Shown here piece after piece: positions 6,801 through 14,971 of a DNA stretch of 27,746 nucleotides. Positions within the stretch are counted from its first letter, which is position 1; the number at the start of each line of letters is the position of its first letter. Location: assembly GCA_900315975.1 (NCBI GenBank), contig ONBA01000049.1, positions 1-27,746 on the forward strand, written 5' to 3'. Origin of the DNA: an uncultured Ruminococcus sp. (lineage in GTDB: Bacteria; Bacillota_A; Clostridia; Oscillospirales; Ruminococcaceae). Under the pieces are notes generated by a model that made no database searches, was not told the origin of the DNA, and saw only the letters and a list, made by a program, of their open reading frames with translations. The position numbers and the translations under genes are program-made.

Positions 6801-9470
6801 ATGGCAAAAAAGATAAAGTTAAGCGACGCTGCGAAGGACCTTAACGTTTCATCGCAGGAAATCATGGACTTCTTCGCTGAAAAGGGCGATACAAAGAAGA
6901 AGGCATCAACAAGTCTCACAGAGGAAGAGATGAACATCGTCCTTGAGCACTACACAAAGCTTCACGAGGTCAAGACATTTGACGAGTATTTTGCGTCAAA
7001 GAATGAGCCTAAGCCTGAGCCGAAGGAAGAGCCAAAGGCAGAGAAGAAGCCTAAGACCGAGAAGAAAACAGAGAAGGCAGAAAAAACTGCAAAGGCAGCT
7101 CCGAAGAAAGAGGAGAAGAAGCCGGCTGCTGAGACTGAGAAGCCTGCTGTGAAGGCAGCTGAGCCCAAGCCCGAAAAGAAGGAAGAGGCTCCCAAGGCTG
7201 AGCCCGAAAAGAAGGAAGAGGCTCCCAAGGCTGAGCCTGTAAAGAAGGAGGAAACTCCGAAGGCTGAGCCTGTAAAGAAGGAGGAAGCTCCCAAGGCAGA
7301 GCCTGTTAAGGCTGAAACAGAAAAGAAGGAAGAAGCTCCCAAGGCTGAGCCTGTAAAGAAAGAAACTTCTCACTCTGACAAGAAAAATAAGAAGAGCGAC
7401 AAGAAGAAGGAGCAGGTAAAGGCGCGTGACAGAGGCGAGAGCACAAAGCTCAATACCAACTTCTCATCTGAAACTGCTTCAACAGCAACTCAGAGACGTA
7501 CAGTTGATACACGCGGAAGCTATGTTGACCTCGATAAGTACAACGAGCGCTACGACCAGATGGCTTCATCAAACAACAAGCACGGCGGCGAGAATTACAG
7601 CTCGAAGAAGCAGAAGATAAATCAGAAGTCTGCACAAAGAAACCGTCAGCAGTTCAGCAAGAAGGAGTCGGAGGCTGAGAAGCTCAAGAGACTTGAACTT
7701 GAGCGTGCAAGAAAGCAGCAGCTCAAGGTAATGATTCCTGAGAGCATCACAGTCGGCGAACTTGCAGCACGTCTCAAGGTGACAGCTACACAGGTAATCA
7801 AGAAGCTCATGGGACTCGGTGTAATGGCTTCTATCAATCAGGAAATAGACTTTGATACAGCTTCACTCGTAGCAGAAGAGCTCGGAGCAAAGGTTGAGAA
7901 GGAAGTAATCGTAACAATTGAGGAGCGTCTTATCGACGACAGTGACGACGACGATACAAACCTCGAACCTCGCTGCCCTGTAGTAGTAGTTATGGGACAC
8001 GTTGACCACGGTAAGACATCTATCCTCGACCGCATCAGAAACGCTCACGTTGCCGCAGGCGAAGCAGGCGGTATCACACAGCATATCGGTGCATATCAGG
8101 TAAACGTAAACGGTCAGGACATCACATTCCTTGATACTCCCGGACACGAAGCGTTTACATCAATGCGTGCAAGAGGTGCGAATATTACAGATATCGCTAT
8201 CCTCGTAGTAGCCGCAGACGACGGTATCATGCCGCAGACAGTTGAGTCTATCAACCATGCGAAGTCAGCAGGCGTACAGATAATCGTTGCTATAAACAAG
8301 ATGGACAAAGAGGGTGCAAACCCCGACAAGATAAAGGAAGAGCTTACCAAGTACGACCTCGTATGCGAGGACTGGGGCGGCGATGTTATCTGTGTACCTG
8401 TTTCAGCTAAGACAGGTGAAGGTATCGAGGAACTTCTTGAAAATGTGCTTCTCGTTGCAGAGGTACAGGAACTCAAGGCTAACCCCGACCGTCTTGCAAA
8501 GGGTACAGTAATCGAAGCACGCCTTGATAAGGGAAGAGGTCCTATTGCAACACTTCTCGTACAGAACGGTACACTCAGACAGGGCGACGTTCTTATCGCA
8601 GGAACAGCAGTTGGACGTGTCCGCGTAATGACAAACGACAAGGGCAGAAAAGTAAAGAGTGCAGGACCTTCCGTACCTGTTGAGATAACAGGACTTGCAG
8701 AAGTTCCGAGTGCAGGCGACATCTTCAACGCAGTTGAGGACGAAAGACTCGCACGCGAACTCGTTGAGCAGAGAAAGCATGAACAGAAGCAGGAACAGTT
8801 CAACCAGTACCGCAAGGTAACACTCGATAACCTCTTCAGTCAGATAGCAGAGGGCGAGATAAAGGAACTTCCTGTTATCGTCAAGGCAGACGTACAGGGT
8901 TCAGTTGAAGCAGTAAAGCAGTCGCTTGAAAAGCTTTCAAACGAAGAGGTAAGAGTAAGAGTAATCCACGGAGCAGTTGGTGCAGTCAAGGAGAGCGACG
9001 TAATGCTCGCAAGTGCATCTAACGCGATCATCGTAGGATTTAACGTGCGTCCTGACCCTGTTGCCGCTGAAAACGCAGTACGCGACGGTGTAGATATCCG
9101 TCTCTACCGCATCATCTATGACGCTATCGAAGAGATATCTACCGCTATGAAGGGTATGCTTGCACCTAAGTTCCGCGATGTTGAACTTGGACGTGTAGAG
9201 GTACGTCAGGTATACAAGATATCCAACGTAGGTATGGTTGCCGGAAGCTATGTACTCAACGGCAAGGTAACACGAGGCTGTCAGGTACGAGTTGTACGCG
9301 ACGGTATCATCATTGCCGACGACAAGATAGCAGGACTCAAGAGATTCAAGGACGATGCAAAGGAAGTCGCAGAAGGATACGAGTGCGGTATCAGCCTTGA
9401 AAAGTTCAGCGACGTCAAGGAAGGCGATATCTTCGAGGCTTACACAGTTGAGGAGTACCGCGAGGACTAA
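6801..9470 (+). CDS. infB: Translation initiation factor IF-2
   Basis: The 889-residue GTPase brings initiator tRNA to the 30S subunit. Order: an N-terminal IF2_N helix domain (1-55), a long Lys/Glu/Pro-rich region with 11-residue repeats (about 70-200), a basic linker, a second IF2_N-like domain (about 310-380), then the G domain with G1 GHVDHGKT (399-406), G3 DTPGHE (445-450), G4 NKMD (499-502) and G5 SAKTG, followed by domains II, III and IV. The start is taken as ATG 6801 ([15 protein letters not shown]), with GGAGG at 6785-6789. A TTG at 6783 is in frame but overlaps that site. The length is normal for the long Firmicutes form. Confidence 0.97.
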   Translation: MAKKIKLSDAAKDLNVSSQEIMDFFAEKGDTKKKASTSLTEEEMNIVLEHYTKLHEVKTFDEYFASKNEPKPEPKEEPKAEKKPKTEKKTEKAEKTAKAAPKKEEKKPAAETEKPAVKAAEPKPEKKEEAPKAEPEKKEEAPKAEPVKKEETPKAEPVKKEEAPKAEPVKAETEKKEEAPKAEPVKKETSHSDKKNKKSDKKKEQVKARDRGESTKLNTNFSSETASTATQRRTVDTRGSYVDLDKYNERYDQMASSNNKHGGENYSSKKQKINQKSAQRNRQQFSKKESEAEKLKRLELERARKQQLKVMIPESITVGELAARLKVTATQVIKKLMGLGVMASINQEIDFDTASLVAEELGAKVEKEVIVTIEERLIDDSDDDDTNLEPRCPVVVVMGHVDHGKTSILDRIRNAHVAAGEAGGITQHIGAYQVNVNGQDITFLDTPGHEAFTSMRARGANITDIAILVVAADDGIMPQTVESINHAKSAGVQIIVAINKMDKEGANPDKIKEELTKYDLVCEDWGGDVICVPVSAKTGEGIEELLENVLLVAEVQELKANPDRLAKGTVIEARLDKGRGPIATLLVQNGTLRQGDVLIAGTAVGRVRVMTNDKGRKVKSAGPSVPVEITGLAEVPSAGDIFNAVEDERLARELVEQRKHEQKQEQFNQYRKVTLDNLFSQIAEGEIKELPVIVKADVQGSVEAVKQSLEKLSNEEVRVRVIHGAVGAVKESDVMLASASNAIIVGFNVRPDPVAAENAVRDGVDIRLYRIIYDAIEEISTAMKGMLAPKFRDVELGRVEVRQVYKISNVGMVAGSYVLNGKVTRGCQVRVVRDGIIIADDKIAGLKRFKDDAKEVAEGYECGISLEKFSDVKEGDIFEAYTVEEYRED
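7173..7352 (+). repeat. 33-bp coding repeat in infB
   Basis: Five units encode [11 protein letters not shown] or VKKEE(A/T)PKAEP: 7173-7205, 7206-7238, 7239-7271, 7272-7304, and 7320-7352 after a 15-nt spacer. The units are nearly identical at DNA level, so copy number probably varies by slippage. They lie in the flexible N-terminal region, outside the GTPase. Confidence 0.85.
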
Positions 9471-9507
9471 TGATGTGAGGTTATCCTTACATTAGGAGGA
9501 ACATGAT

Positions 9508-9900
9508 ATGGATGAAGAGAGAATGAGCAATGCGGATATGCTCCAGTATTGCGATGAGGCGCTTGCATGGGCAGATTTCGGACCGATAGATATATTCTTT
9601 TTCGAGTCGGTGAAGAGGATACTGCTCGGCGAGTGCAGTCCCGTCGAGGAAGAGGATAACTTCCCAAACGACCTCATGGGAGTAGAAAGACCGGTAAGAG
9701 ACGTTGAGCTTGAACCGGAATACGATAAATTTGCAGATATTTACTATGAAGAGGGCGATGAAGAATTGCCTGATTATACACAGGTAGAGTCGGACGTTGA
9801 TGAAAGACCTGTCGGCGAATACTTCAGCGAAGACGAGACAGGCAGTAATCATGAGGAAATGCGTGAGACCGACGGAGTCGGCTTTACCGTAAACATCTGA
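9508..9900 (+). CDS. Highly acidic protein of unknown function
   Basis: I do not recognise this 130-residue protein. About 40 residues are Asp or Glu against about eight Lys or Arg, so it would be strongly negative. Residues 1-45 look like an ordered helical or mixed part (SNADMLQYCDEALAWADFG, then a hydrophobic IDIFFFESVKRILLG stretch). From about 46 on it looks disordered and acidic. There is no signal peptide or clear membrane span. AGGAGG lies 9 nt before the ATG, and codon use fits the operon, so it is probably real. It sits between infB and rbfA, where many Firmicutes have ylxP (DUF503), but it shows no likeness to YlxP. Given the neighbours, a ribosome-linked role is possible; that is inference only. 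Confidence 0.7.
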   Translation: MDEERMSNADMLQYCDEALAWADFGPIDIFFFESVKRILLGECSPVEEEDNFPNDLMGVERPVRDVELEPEYDKFADIYYEEGDEELPDYTQVESDVDERPVGEYFSEDETGSNHEEMRETDGVGFTVNI

Positions 9901-9928
9901 GCGGCTTATATGCCGGAGAAAGGACAAT

Positions 9929-10267
9929 ATGCCTAATTTTAAAACGAGCCGTATGGCTGAGGACATCAAAAGAGAAATGACAGCTATCCTGCGCGAGCTC
10001 AAAGACCCGCGCATAGATAAGCTCCTCACGATAGTGAGGGCAGACCTCTCGGGGGATATGTCCAATTGTAAGATATACGTATCAAGTCTTGAAGGCATGG
10101 AACGTACAAAGGAATCAGTAGCAGGACTGAAAAGTGCCGCAGGATTCATCAGGCGTGAACTTTTCCATCGCCTGAAAATGAGAAAATCTCCCGAGCTTAC
10201 GTTCATAGCAGACAATTCGATAGAGCGCAGCGCAGAGATAAGCAAGAAGCTTAACGACCTGCTCTGA
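9929..10267 (+). CDS. rbfA: 30S ribosome-binding factor RbfA
   Basis: The 112-residue protein has the single KH-like domain of RbfA. The start motif KTSRMAEDIKREMTAILREL, the conserved KDPRI (about 26-30), the NCKIYVSSLEG strand and the helix AAGFIRRELFHRLKMRKSPEL are all characteristic. It matures the 30S subunit near the 5' end of 16S rRNA and acts in cold adaptation. GAAAGGA lies before the ATG. Translation ends with two stops in a row (TGA TAA, 10265-10270). The next gene, nrnA, follows at once but without a clear start codon. Confidence 0.95.
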   Translation: MPNFKTSRMAEDIKREMTAILRELKDPRIDKLLTIVRADLSGDMSNCKIYVSSLEGMERTKESVAGLKSAAGFIRRELFHRLKMRKSPELTFIADNSIERSAEISKKLNDLL

Positions 10268-10277
10268 TAAACACTGA

Positions 10278-11210
10278 AACGAGACTTTTCTCAGAAACTG
10301 CAAAGACGCTGTTATAATAACTCATCAGAGTCCTGACGGAGACTGCATCGGAGCAGGCTTCGGCTTGAAGGATATACTTGCGGAGCTTGGTATCCGCAGC
10401 AGAGTCATATGCAGTGACGAGTTTCCTTCACCGCGTTACGACTTCATGACAAAGACCGGAGCAGGTGAGGACTTTGAGCCGCAGACCGTTATTGCAGTAG
10501 ATATCGCCGATGAGAAGCTTATGGGCAGATATGCTGAGATATACGGCGGAAAGGTACAGCTTTGTATCGACCACCACGAGTCCAATAAGAATTATGCGGA
10601 GAAAACACTTCTCAGAGAGAAGGCTACCGCAACCTGTGAGATAATCTACGACCTCGCAAAATATATGGGTGTAAATATCACACGTCACTGCGCAATGTGC
10701 CTTTATACCGGAATCGCGACTGATTCAGGTTGCTTCCGCTACGATTGCACAACTCCTCGCGCACATGAGATAGCGGCAGAGATGAAGCGCAGCTACGACA
10801 TTAACTTTGCAAAGATAAACCGCTATATGTTTGAGGTGAAGTCACTCGGCAGAATGAAGCTTGAAGCGAAGGTATCGGAGCTTCTTGAGGAGCACCTCGG
10901 CGGCAAACTCGCAGTTATAGCAGTAACTCAGGACATGATGAAGGAGCTCGGAATAGCTCCCGATGAGCTTGAGGGATTCGCACCGCTGACAATTCAGCTT
11001 GAGAATACAGAAGTCGGAATACTGATGCGTGAGCGTGAGCCTAACGTGTTCAAGTGTTCACTCCGCTCAGCCGACGCGGTAAACGTGTCGCTCATCTGTC
11101 AGACAGTAGGCGGCGGCGGACACGCTAAGGCAGCAGGCTGTACTATCGAGGGCGAGCTCAGCGAGGTAAAGAATACACTTATCGAAGCTGTAAGAAAGGC
11201 ACTTGATTAA
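10278..11210 (+). CDS. nrnA: DHH/DHHA1 phosphoesterase NrnA (nanoRNase/pAp phosphatase), start unclear
   Basis: The reading frame gives about 310 residues, the usual NrnA size. Motifs: the DHH-family first motif THQSPDGDCIGAG, encoded at 10320-10358; Asp in VIAVDIAD; IDHHESN; ATDSGCFRYD; and the C-terminal DHHA1 motif GGGGHAKAAGC. NrnA degrades very short RNAs and dephosphorylates pAp. The first usual start codon in frame is a TTG at 10365, but starting there would remove the PDGD metal-binding motif. From an in-frame TGA (10275-10277) to that TTG the frame is open and reads like the normal N-terminus (NETFLRNCKDAVIITHQ), yet holds no ATG, GTG or TTG and no ribosome site. I give the first sense codon after the stop as the start. 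It may use a rare start codon, or a point mutation or sequence error may have removed the start. The end overlaps truB by 1 nt. Confidence 0.85.
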   Translation, partial: NETFLRNCKDAVIITHQSPDGDCIGAGFGLKDILAELGIRSRVICSDEFPSPRYDFMTKTGAGEDFEPQTVIAVDIADEKLMGRYAEIYGGKVQLCIDHHESNKNYAEKTLLREKATATCEIIYDLAKYMGVNITRHCAMCLYTGIATDSGCFRYDCTTPRAHEIAAEMKRSYDINFAKINRYMFEVKSLGRMKLEAKVSELLEEHLGGKLAVIAVTQDMMKELGIAPDELEGFAPLTIQLENTEVGILMREREPNVFKCSLRSADAVNVSLICQTVGGGGHAKAAGCTIEGELSEVKNTLIEAVRKALD

Positions 11211-12103
11211 TGAACGGCATACTATGCGTAAACAAGCCTGCGGACTTCACATCATTCGACGTAGTAGCGAAGCTCCGCGGAATATTGCAGACTAAAAGAC
11301 TCGGTCACGGCGGAACTCTCGACCCGATGGCAACAGGTGTACTGCCGGTATTTGTGGGCACAGCAACAAAAGCGTGCGATATCATGCCGGACAACCGGAA
11401 AAGCTATCTTGCCGGATTCAGATTCGGCTGCACGTCTGATACACAGGACGTGTGGGGAAATGTCAGTGAGTGCTCGGACAAGGCAGTCGGCGAAGAGGAT
11501 ATTCTCGCGGTACTTCCGGAGTTTACCGGAAAGATAATGCAGCTGCCGCCGATGTATTCGGCAGTGCAGGTAAACGGACAGCGCCTTTACGACCTTGCCC
11601 GAAAGGGGATAGAGGTCGAGCGTGAACCGCGTGAGATAGAGGTATACTCCCTTGCTGTATCTGAATATGACCCCGTATCACGCGAGGGCATAATCGCAAT
11701 AGACTGCGGAAAGGGCACCTATATCCGTACAATTATAAATGATATAGGCGAAAAGCTTGGCTGCGGCGGAATAATGACCTCGCTCGTGAGGGATTCGTCG
11801 TGCGGCTTCACACTGAACGAGTGTCACACTCTTGAAGAGATACAGCGTGCACGTGATGAGGACAGGCTTGAGGAGCTGATACTGCCGATTGAGCGCGTAT
11901 TTGAGAAGCTTCCTAAGCTCAGGCTGAACGAAGTGCAGACAAGAATGTACCGCAACGGCGTGAAGCTTGACCTTCAAAGAGTTCACAACATAAAAAGCGG
12001 AACCACAGATTACGCTGTATACGGCTTTGACGGAGCTTTCATAGGAACAGCGCTTGCCGATTTTGAAAACGGCATTCTCCGCGTTGCAAAGAATCTTGTG
12101 TGA
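11210..12103 (+). CDS. truB: tRNA pseudouridine-55 synthase TruB
   Basis: The 297-residue enzyme makes pseudouridine 55 in the T loop of tRNAs. The start MNGILCVNKPADFTSFDVV and the catalytic motif LGHGGTLDPMATGVLPV (31-47; nucleophile Asp38) are diagnostic, followed by KSYLAGFRFGCTSDTQD and the DCGKGTYIRTIINDIG motif. A C-terminal PUA-like part follows. The start overlaps the nrnA stop (TAATG). Its place after rbfA and before ribF is standard in Firmicutes. Confidence 0.97.
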   Translation: MNGILCVNKPADFTSFDVVAKLRGILQTKRLGHGGTLDPMATGVLPVFVGTATKACDIMPDNRKSYLAGFRFGCTSDTQDVWGNVSECSDKAVGEEDILAVLPEFTGKIMQLPPMYSAVQVNGQRLYDLARKGIEVEREPREIEVYSLAVSEYDPVSREGIIAIDCGKGTYIRTIINDIGEKLGCGGIMTSLVRDSSCGFTLNECHTLEEIQRARDEDRLEELILPIERVFEKLPKLRLNEVQTRMYRNGVKLDLQRVHNIKSGTTDYAVYGFDGAFIGTALADFENGILRVAKNLV

Positions 12104-12112
12104 GGTGAAGTC

Positions 12113-13000
12113 ATGACCGGAAGTAGAAAGGCAGTCGCACTCGGACTGTTTGACGGAGTTCATCTCGGACACCGCGAGGTCATAGAAGCCGCGTGCCGAC
12201 AGCGCAAAAACGGACTTGAAACTGCGGTTTTCACTTTTCTGCCGGAGAGTGTACTTCGCAAGAAAAACGGCGGACAGGGTTATATCTATACGCTCAGGGA
12301 GAAGAATATACTTCTGACCGAGGATATCGGGATAGAGGAGGTATACAGTCCTGCATTTGATGAACTCTGCACACTCACCGGAGAAGAATTTGCTGAAAGA
12401 ATACTCAGTGAAAGAATGGGGGCAGAGGTAGTCTGCTGCGGAGGAGATTTCCGTTTCGGACGAAATGCCTCATGCGGAGTTAAGGAGCTTATAGACTTCG
12501 GAAAGCGATATGGTTTCGGAGTTGAAGTAGTCGAAAGCGTCGAGCTATACGGCGAAAGAGTGTCATCAAGCCGTATAAGGGAACTGCTTCTTGCCGGAGA
12601 AACTGTAAAAGCAGGAGAGCTTCTCGGCTATCCTTATTTCATTAGCGCACCGGTAGAGGACGGCAATCACATCGGCAGAACTATCGACTTTCCGACTATA
12701 AATCAGGATTTTTCAGATGGACAGCTTGTGCCGAAGTTCGGAGTTTACAGCACGTTCACCAGTGTTGGCGGAAAGGTACTGCCGTCGGTCACTAATGTGG
12801 GAGTCAAGCCTACAATAGAGGGTTTACGCAGACCGCTTGCCGAAACACACATAATCGGATATAATGGCGACCTTTACGGTAAAAACGTAGATGTCTGCTT
12901 TAAAAGCTTTATCCGTCCTGAGGTGAAATTCGGCTCACTTGATGAGCTGAGAGCGCAGATAAAAAAGGACATAACAGAATCTTTGAATCAAACGACATAG
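12113..13000 (+). CDS. ribF: Bifunctional riboflavin kinase/FAD synthetase
   Basis: The 295-residue enzyme phosphorylates riboflavin to FMN and adenylates it to FAD. The N-terminal nucleotidyl-transferase half has GLFDGVHLGH (11-20), the GGDFRFGR loop (110-117) and SSSRIRELL (151-159). The C-terminal kinase half has GRTIDFPTIN (188-197, containing the PTxN motif), then GVYSTFTSVGG and TNVGVKPT. The length is normal. GAGGTGA lies before the ATG, 9 nt after truB. It closes the operon. No terminator is clear in the 112 nt before the ABC operon, so read-through is possible. Confidence 0.95.
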   Translation: MTGSRKAVALGLFDGVHLGHREVIEAACRQRKNGLETAVFTFLPESVLRKKNGGQGYIYTLREKNILLTEDIGIEEVYSPAFDELCTLTGEEFAERILSERMGAEVVCCGGDFRFGRNASCGVKELIDFGKRYGFGVEVVESVELYGERVSSSRIRELLLAGETVKAGELLGYPYFISAPVEDGNHIGRTIDFPTINQDFSDGQLVPKFGVYSTFTSVGGKVLPSVTNVGVKPTIEGLRRPLAETHIIGYNGDLYGKNVDVCFKSFIRPEVKFGSLDELRAQIKKDITESLNQTT

Positions 13001-13015
13001 AAAGTTCGCTTGGCT

Positions 13016-13044
13016 TTCACTGTGTTATCACATATTGATATTAT
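13016..13044 (+). promoter_or_regulatory. Possible promoter of the ABC-transporter operon
   Basis: TTCACT (13016-13021), a 17-nt spacer and TATTAT (13039-13044), about 68 nt before the first ATG. The -10 matches at five of six bases and the -35 at four. A small hairpin (GCATGA/TCATGC, 13065-13080) lies in the resulting leader. Confidence 0.35.
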
Positions 13045-13112
13045 TCTAAATAATGGCATTTGCTGCATGAAAAGTCATGCGTAAAGAAAAATAATCAGGA
13101 GGGCATTACCAA

Positions 13113-14243
13113 ATGATAGAGGTCAGAAACCTTACAAAGCGTTACGGCGACAAGCAAGCCGTAAACGATATCAGCTTCTCGGTCGAAAAAGGCGAGATAC
13201 TCGGCTTTCTCGGACCTAACGGAGCCGGAAAATCAACAACGATGAATATGCTTACCGGATATATCTCGTCAACTTCGGGTCAGATACTCATTAACGGCGT
13301 GGATATCCTTGAAGACCCCATAAAGGCAAAGGCAAATATAGGGTATCTCCCCGAGATACCGCCGCTTTATGTGGACATGACAGTTGACAGCTACCTCGGA
13401 TTCATGTACGACCTGAAAAAGTGCAAGCTTCCGAGAAAAGCACACCTCAAGGAGATATGCGACCTCTGCAAGATAAGCAACGTAAGACACCGCCTTATCC
13501 GCAACCTTTCAAAAGGTTACAAGCAGAGAGTAGGTCTCGCACAGGCACTCATCAACAATCCGCCGGTGCTTATCCTTGATGAGCCTACAGTAGGTCTCGA
13601 CCCGAATCAGATAATCGAGATACGTACACTTATCAAAAAGCTCGGCAAGAATCACACGGTTATCCTTTCATCGCACATACTCCCCGAGATACAGGCAGTA
13701 TGCGACAGAATAATCATCATAAACAAGGGCGTGGTTGCCGCTGACGGTACAGCCGATGAGATAGCAACTCACCTCACAAACGAGCACAAGATGACAATTC
13801 GTATCGAAGGCTCAACACGTACAGCCGCAGACAAGAAGGAGATAGTTGATTCTATCAGGAAGATACCGGGAATCAAGTATATCCGTGCAGACATGGAGCG
13901 CGAGAAGGGCATATACGATTATGACGTAGAGGCTAACGAAGAGGCGGATATCCGCCGCGACCTCAATAAGCTCTGCCGCGAAAAGGGCTGGAATATCCTC
14001 ATGCTCCAGCTTTCAGACATGACCCTTGAGGACATCTTCCTCAGGATAACAATGGGCGACGAGGCAAGCAGGATAAAGGGCAGTGAGCCTGTTGCTTCAG
14101 CATCGAAGGAATCACCCAAATTCAGCCTTAATGTCAAGGACGGCGAGCTTGTGGCAGAAGAGGTCGAGAAAGAGGAAAAGCTCCTCGTTGACCAGTCATT
14201 CGACGACCCTGACGAAGAAAATAATGAAGGAGGCGAGAAGTAA
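13113..14243 (+). CDS. ABC transporter ATP-binding protein, GldA-like
   Basis: The 376-residue ATPase has Walker A GPNGAGKST (34-42), the signature LSKGYKQRVGLAQAL (132-146), Walker B with LILDEPTVGLD (153-163) and the H-loop SSH (186-188). About 300-310 residues match the GldA/CcmA-type ATPases of ABC-2 exporters; the last 60 or so form a low-complexity acidic tail. It energises the exporter encoded by the next two genes and acts at the inner membrane face. AGGAGGG lies before the ATG, and the stop overlaps the permease start by 1 nt (TAATG). The substrate is unknown. Confidence 0.93.
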   Translation: MIEVRNLTKRYGDKQAVNDISFSVEKGEILGFLGPNGAGKSTTMNMLTGYISSTSGQILINGVDILEDPIKAKANIGYLPEIPPLYVDMTVDSYLGFMYDLKKCKLPRKAHLKEICDLCKISNVRHRLIRNLSKGYKQRVGLAQALINNPPVLILDEPTVGLDPNQIIEIRTLIKKLGKNHTVILSSHILPEIQAVCDRIIIINKGVVAADGTADEIATHLTNEHKMTIRIEGSTRTAADKKEIVDSIRKIPGIKYIRADMEREKGIYDYDVEANEEADIRRDLNKLCREKGWNILMLQLSDMTLEDIFLRITMGDEASRIKGSEPVASASKESPKFSLNVKDGELVAEEVEKEEKLLVDQSFDDPDEENNEGGEK

Positions 14244-14947
14244 TGGGTGCAATATACAGACGTGAAATGGGCGCTTTCTTTACTTCCGGCGTCGCATACG
14301 TGTTCCTCACAGTGTTCACACTGCTTTCAGGAATATTCTTTTTCTTTGGCGTAATAGGTTCGGGTACTACCGAGACCTCGCCGATGTTCAGCTCTATGTT
14401 TATAGTAGTGCTGTTCCTCATACCGATACTCACCATGAAGCTTCTCAGTGAAGAGAAGAAAAACCGTACAGACCAGGGACTTCTTACCGCGCCGATAGGC
14501 TTATGGTCGATAGTGCTCGGCAAATACCTTGCCGCACTCACACTTTTCATCATCGCAGAGAGCGTTGTATTCATCTATTCGATAATACTTGCCTACCTCG
14601 GCGATGTAGTATGGTCAACACTGCTCGGCAACTATTTTGCAATGCTTTTCCTTGGTTCAGCATTCATCGCAGTGGGACTTTTCATCTCATCTCTCACAGA
14701 GAATCAGATGGCATCAGCAGTAGCAAGTATGCTTGCACTTTTCGTACTCTATCTCTTTGATTCGCTTGCATCAAACGTAACAAATGAGGTAGTACGAAAG
14801 ATAATGCTTTCAGTATCTTTCTATTCAAGATATCTTGAATTTACACAGGGCGTTTTCAACATTACAAGTATCGTGTTCTTTGTCAGCGTAGCGTTTATCT
14901 TCAACTTCCTGACAGTAAGAGTCCTCGATAAGAGACGCTGGGGCTGA
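14243..14947 (+). CDS. ABC-2 type permease, GldF-like
   Basis: The 234-residue protein has six predicted membrane segments (about 11-33, 50-66, 92-113, 130-150, 157-175, 205-225). The start MGAIYRREMGAFFTSGVAYV and KLLSEEKKNRTDQGLLTAP (about 69-87) are typical of GldF/NosY-type ABC-2 permeases. It starts on the last base of the ATPase stop, with the RBS inside that gene. With the ATPase before it and the GldG-like protein after it, it would form the membrane channel of an exporter. Confidence 0.9.
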   Translation: MGAIYRREMGAFFTSGVAYVFLTVFTLLSGIFFFFGVIGSGTTETSPMFSSMFIVVLFLIPILTMKLLSEEKKNRTDQGLLTAPIGLWSIVLGKYLAALTLFIIAESVVFIYSIILAYLGDVVWSTLLGNYFAMLFLGSAFIAVGLFISSLTENQMASAVASMLALFVLYLFDSLASNVTNEVVRKIMLSVSFYSRYLEFTQGVFNITSIVFFVSVAFIFNFLTVRVLDKRRWG

Positions 14948-14971
14948 TAGGGAAAGGAAGGTGCTAAACAC

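Noticed and set aside
6962..7373. Leu/Ser/Phe-rich minus-strand frames opposite the infB repeats
   Set aside because: They are the reverse reading of Lys/Glu/Ala repeats and have no start signals.
8114..8815. Long open frame on the minus strand inside infB
   Set aside because: It is a shadow of the IF-2 coding sequence, rich in Ser, Thr and Arg, with no ribosome site or recognisable domain.
12113..13000. FMN riboswitch controlling ribF
   Set aside because: ribF lies 9 nt after truB inside the operon; there is no room for the element and none of its conserved sequence is seen.
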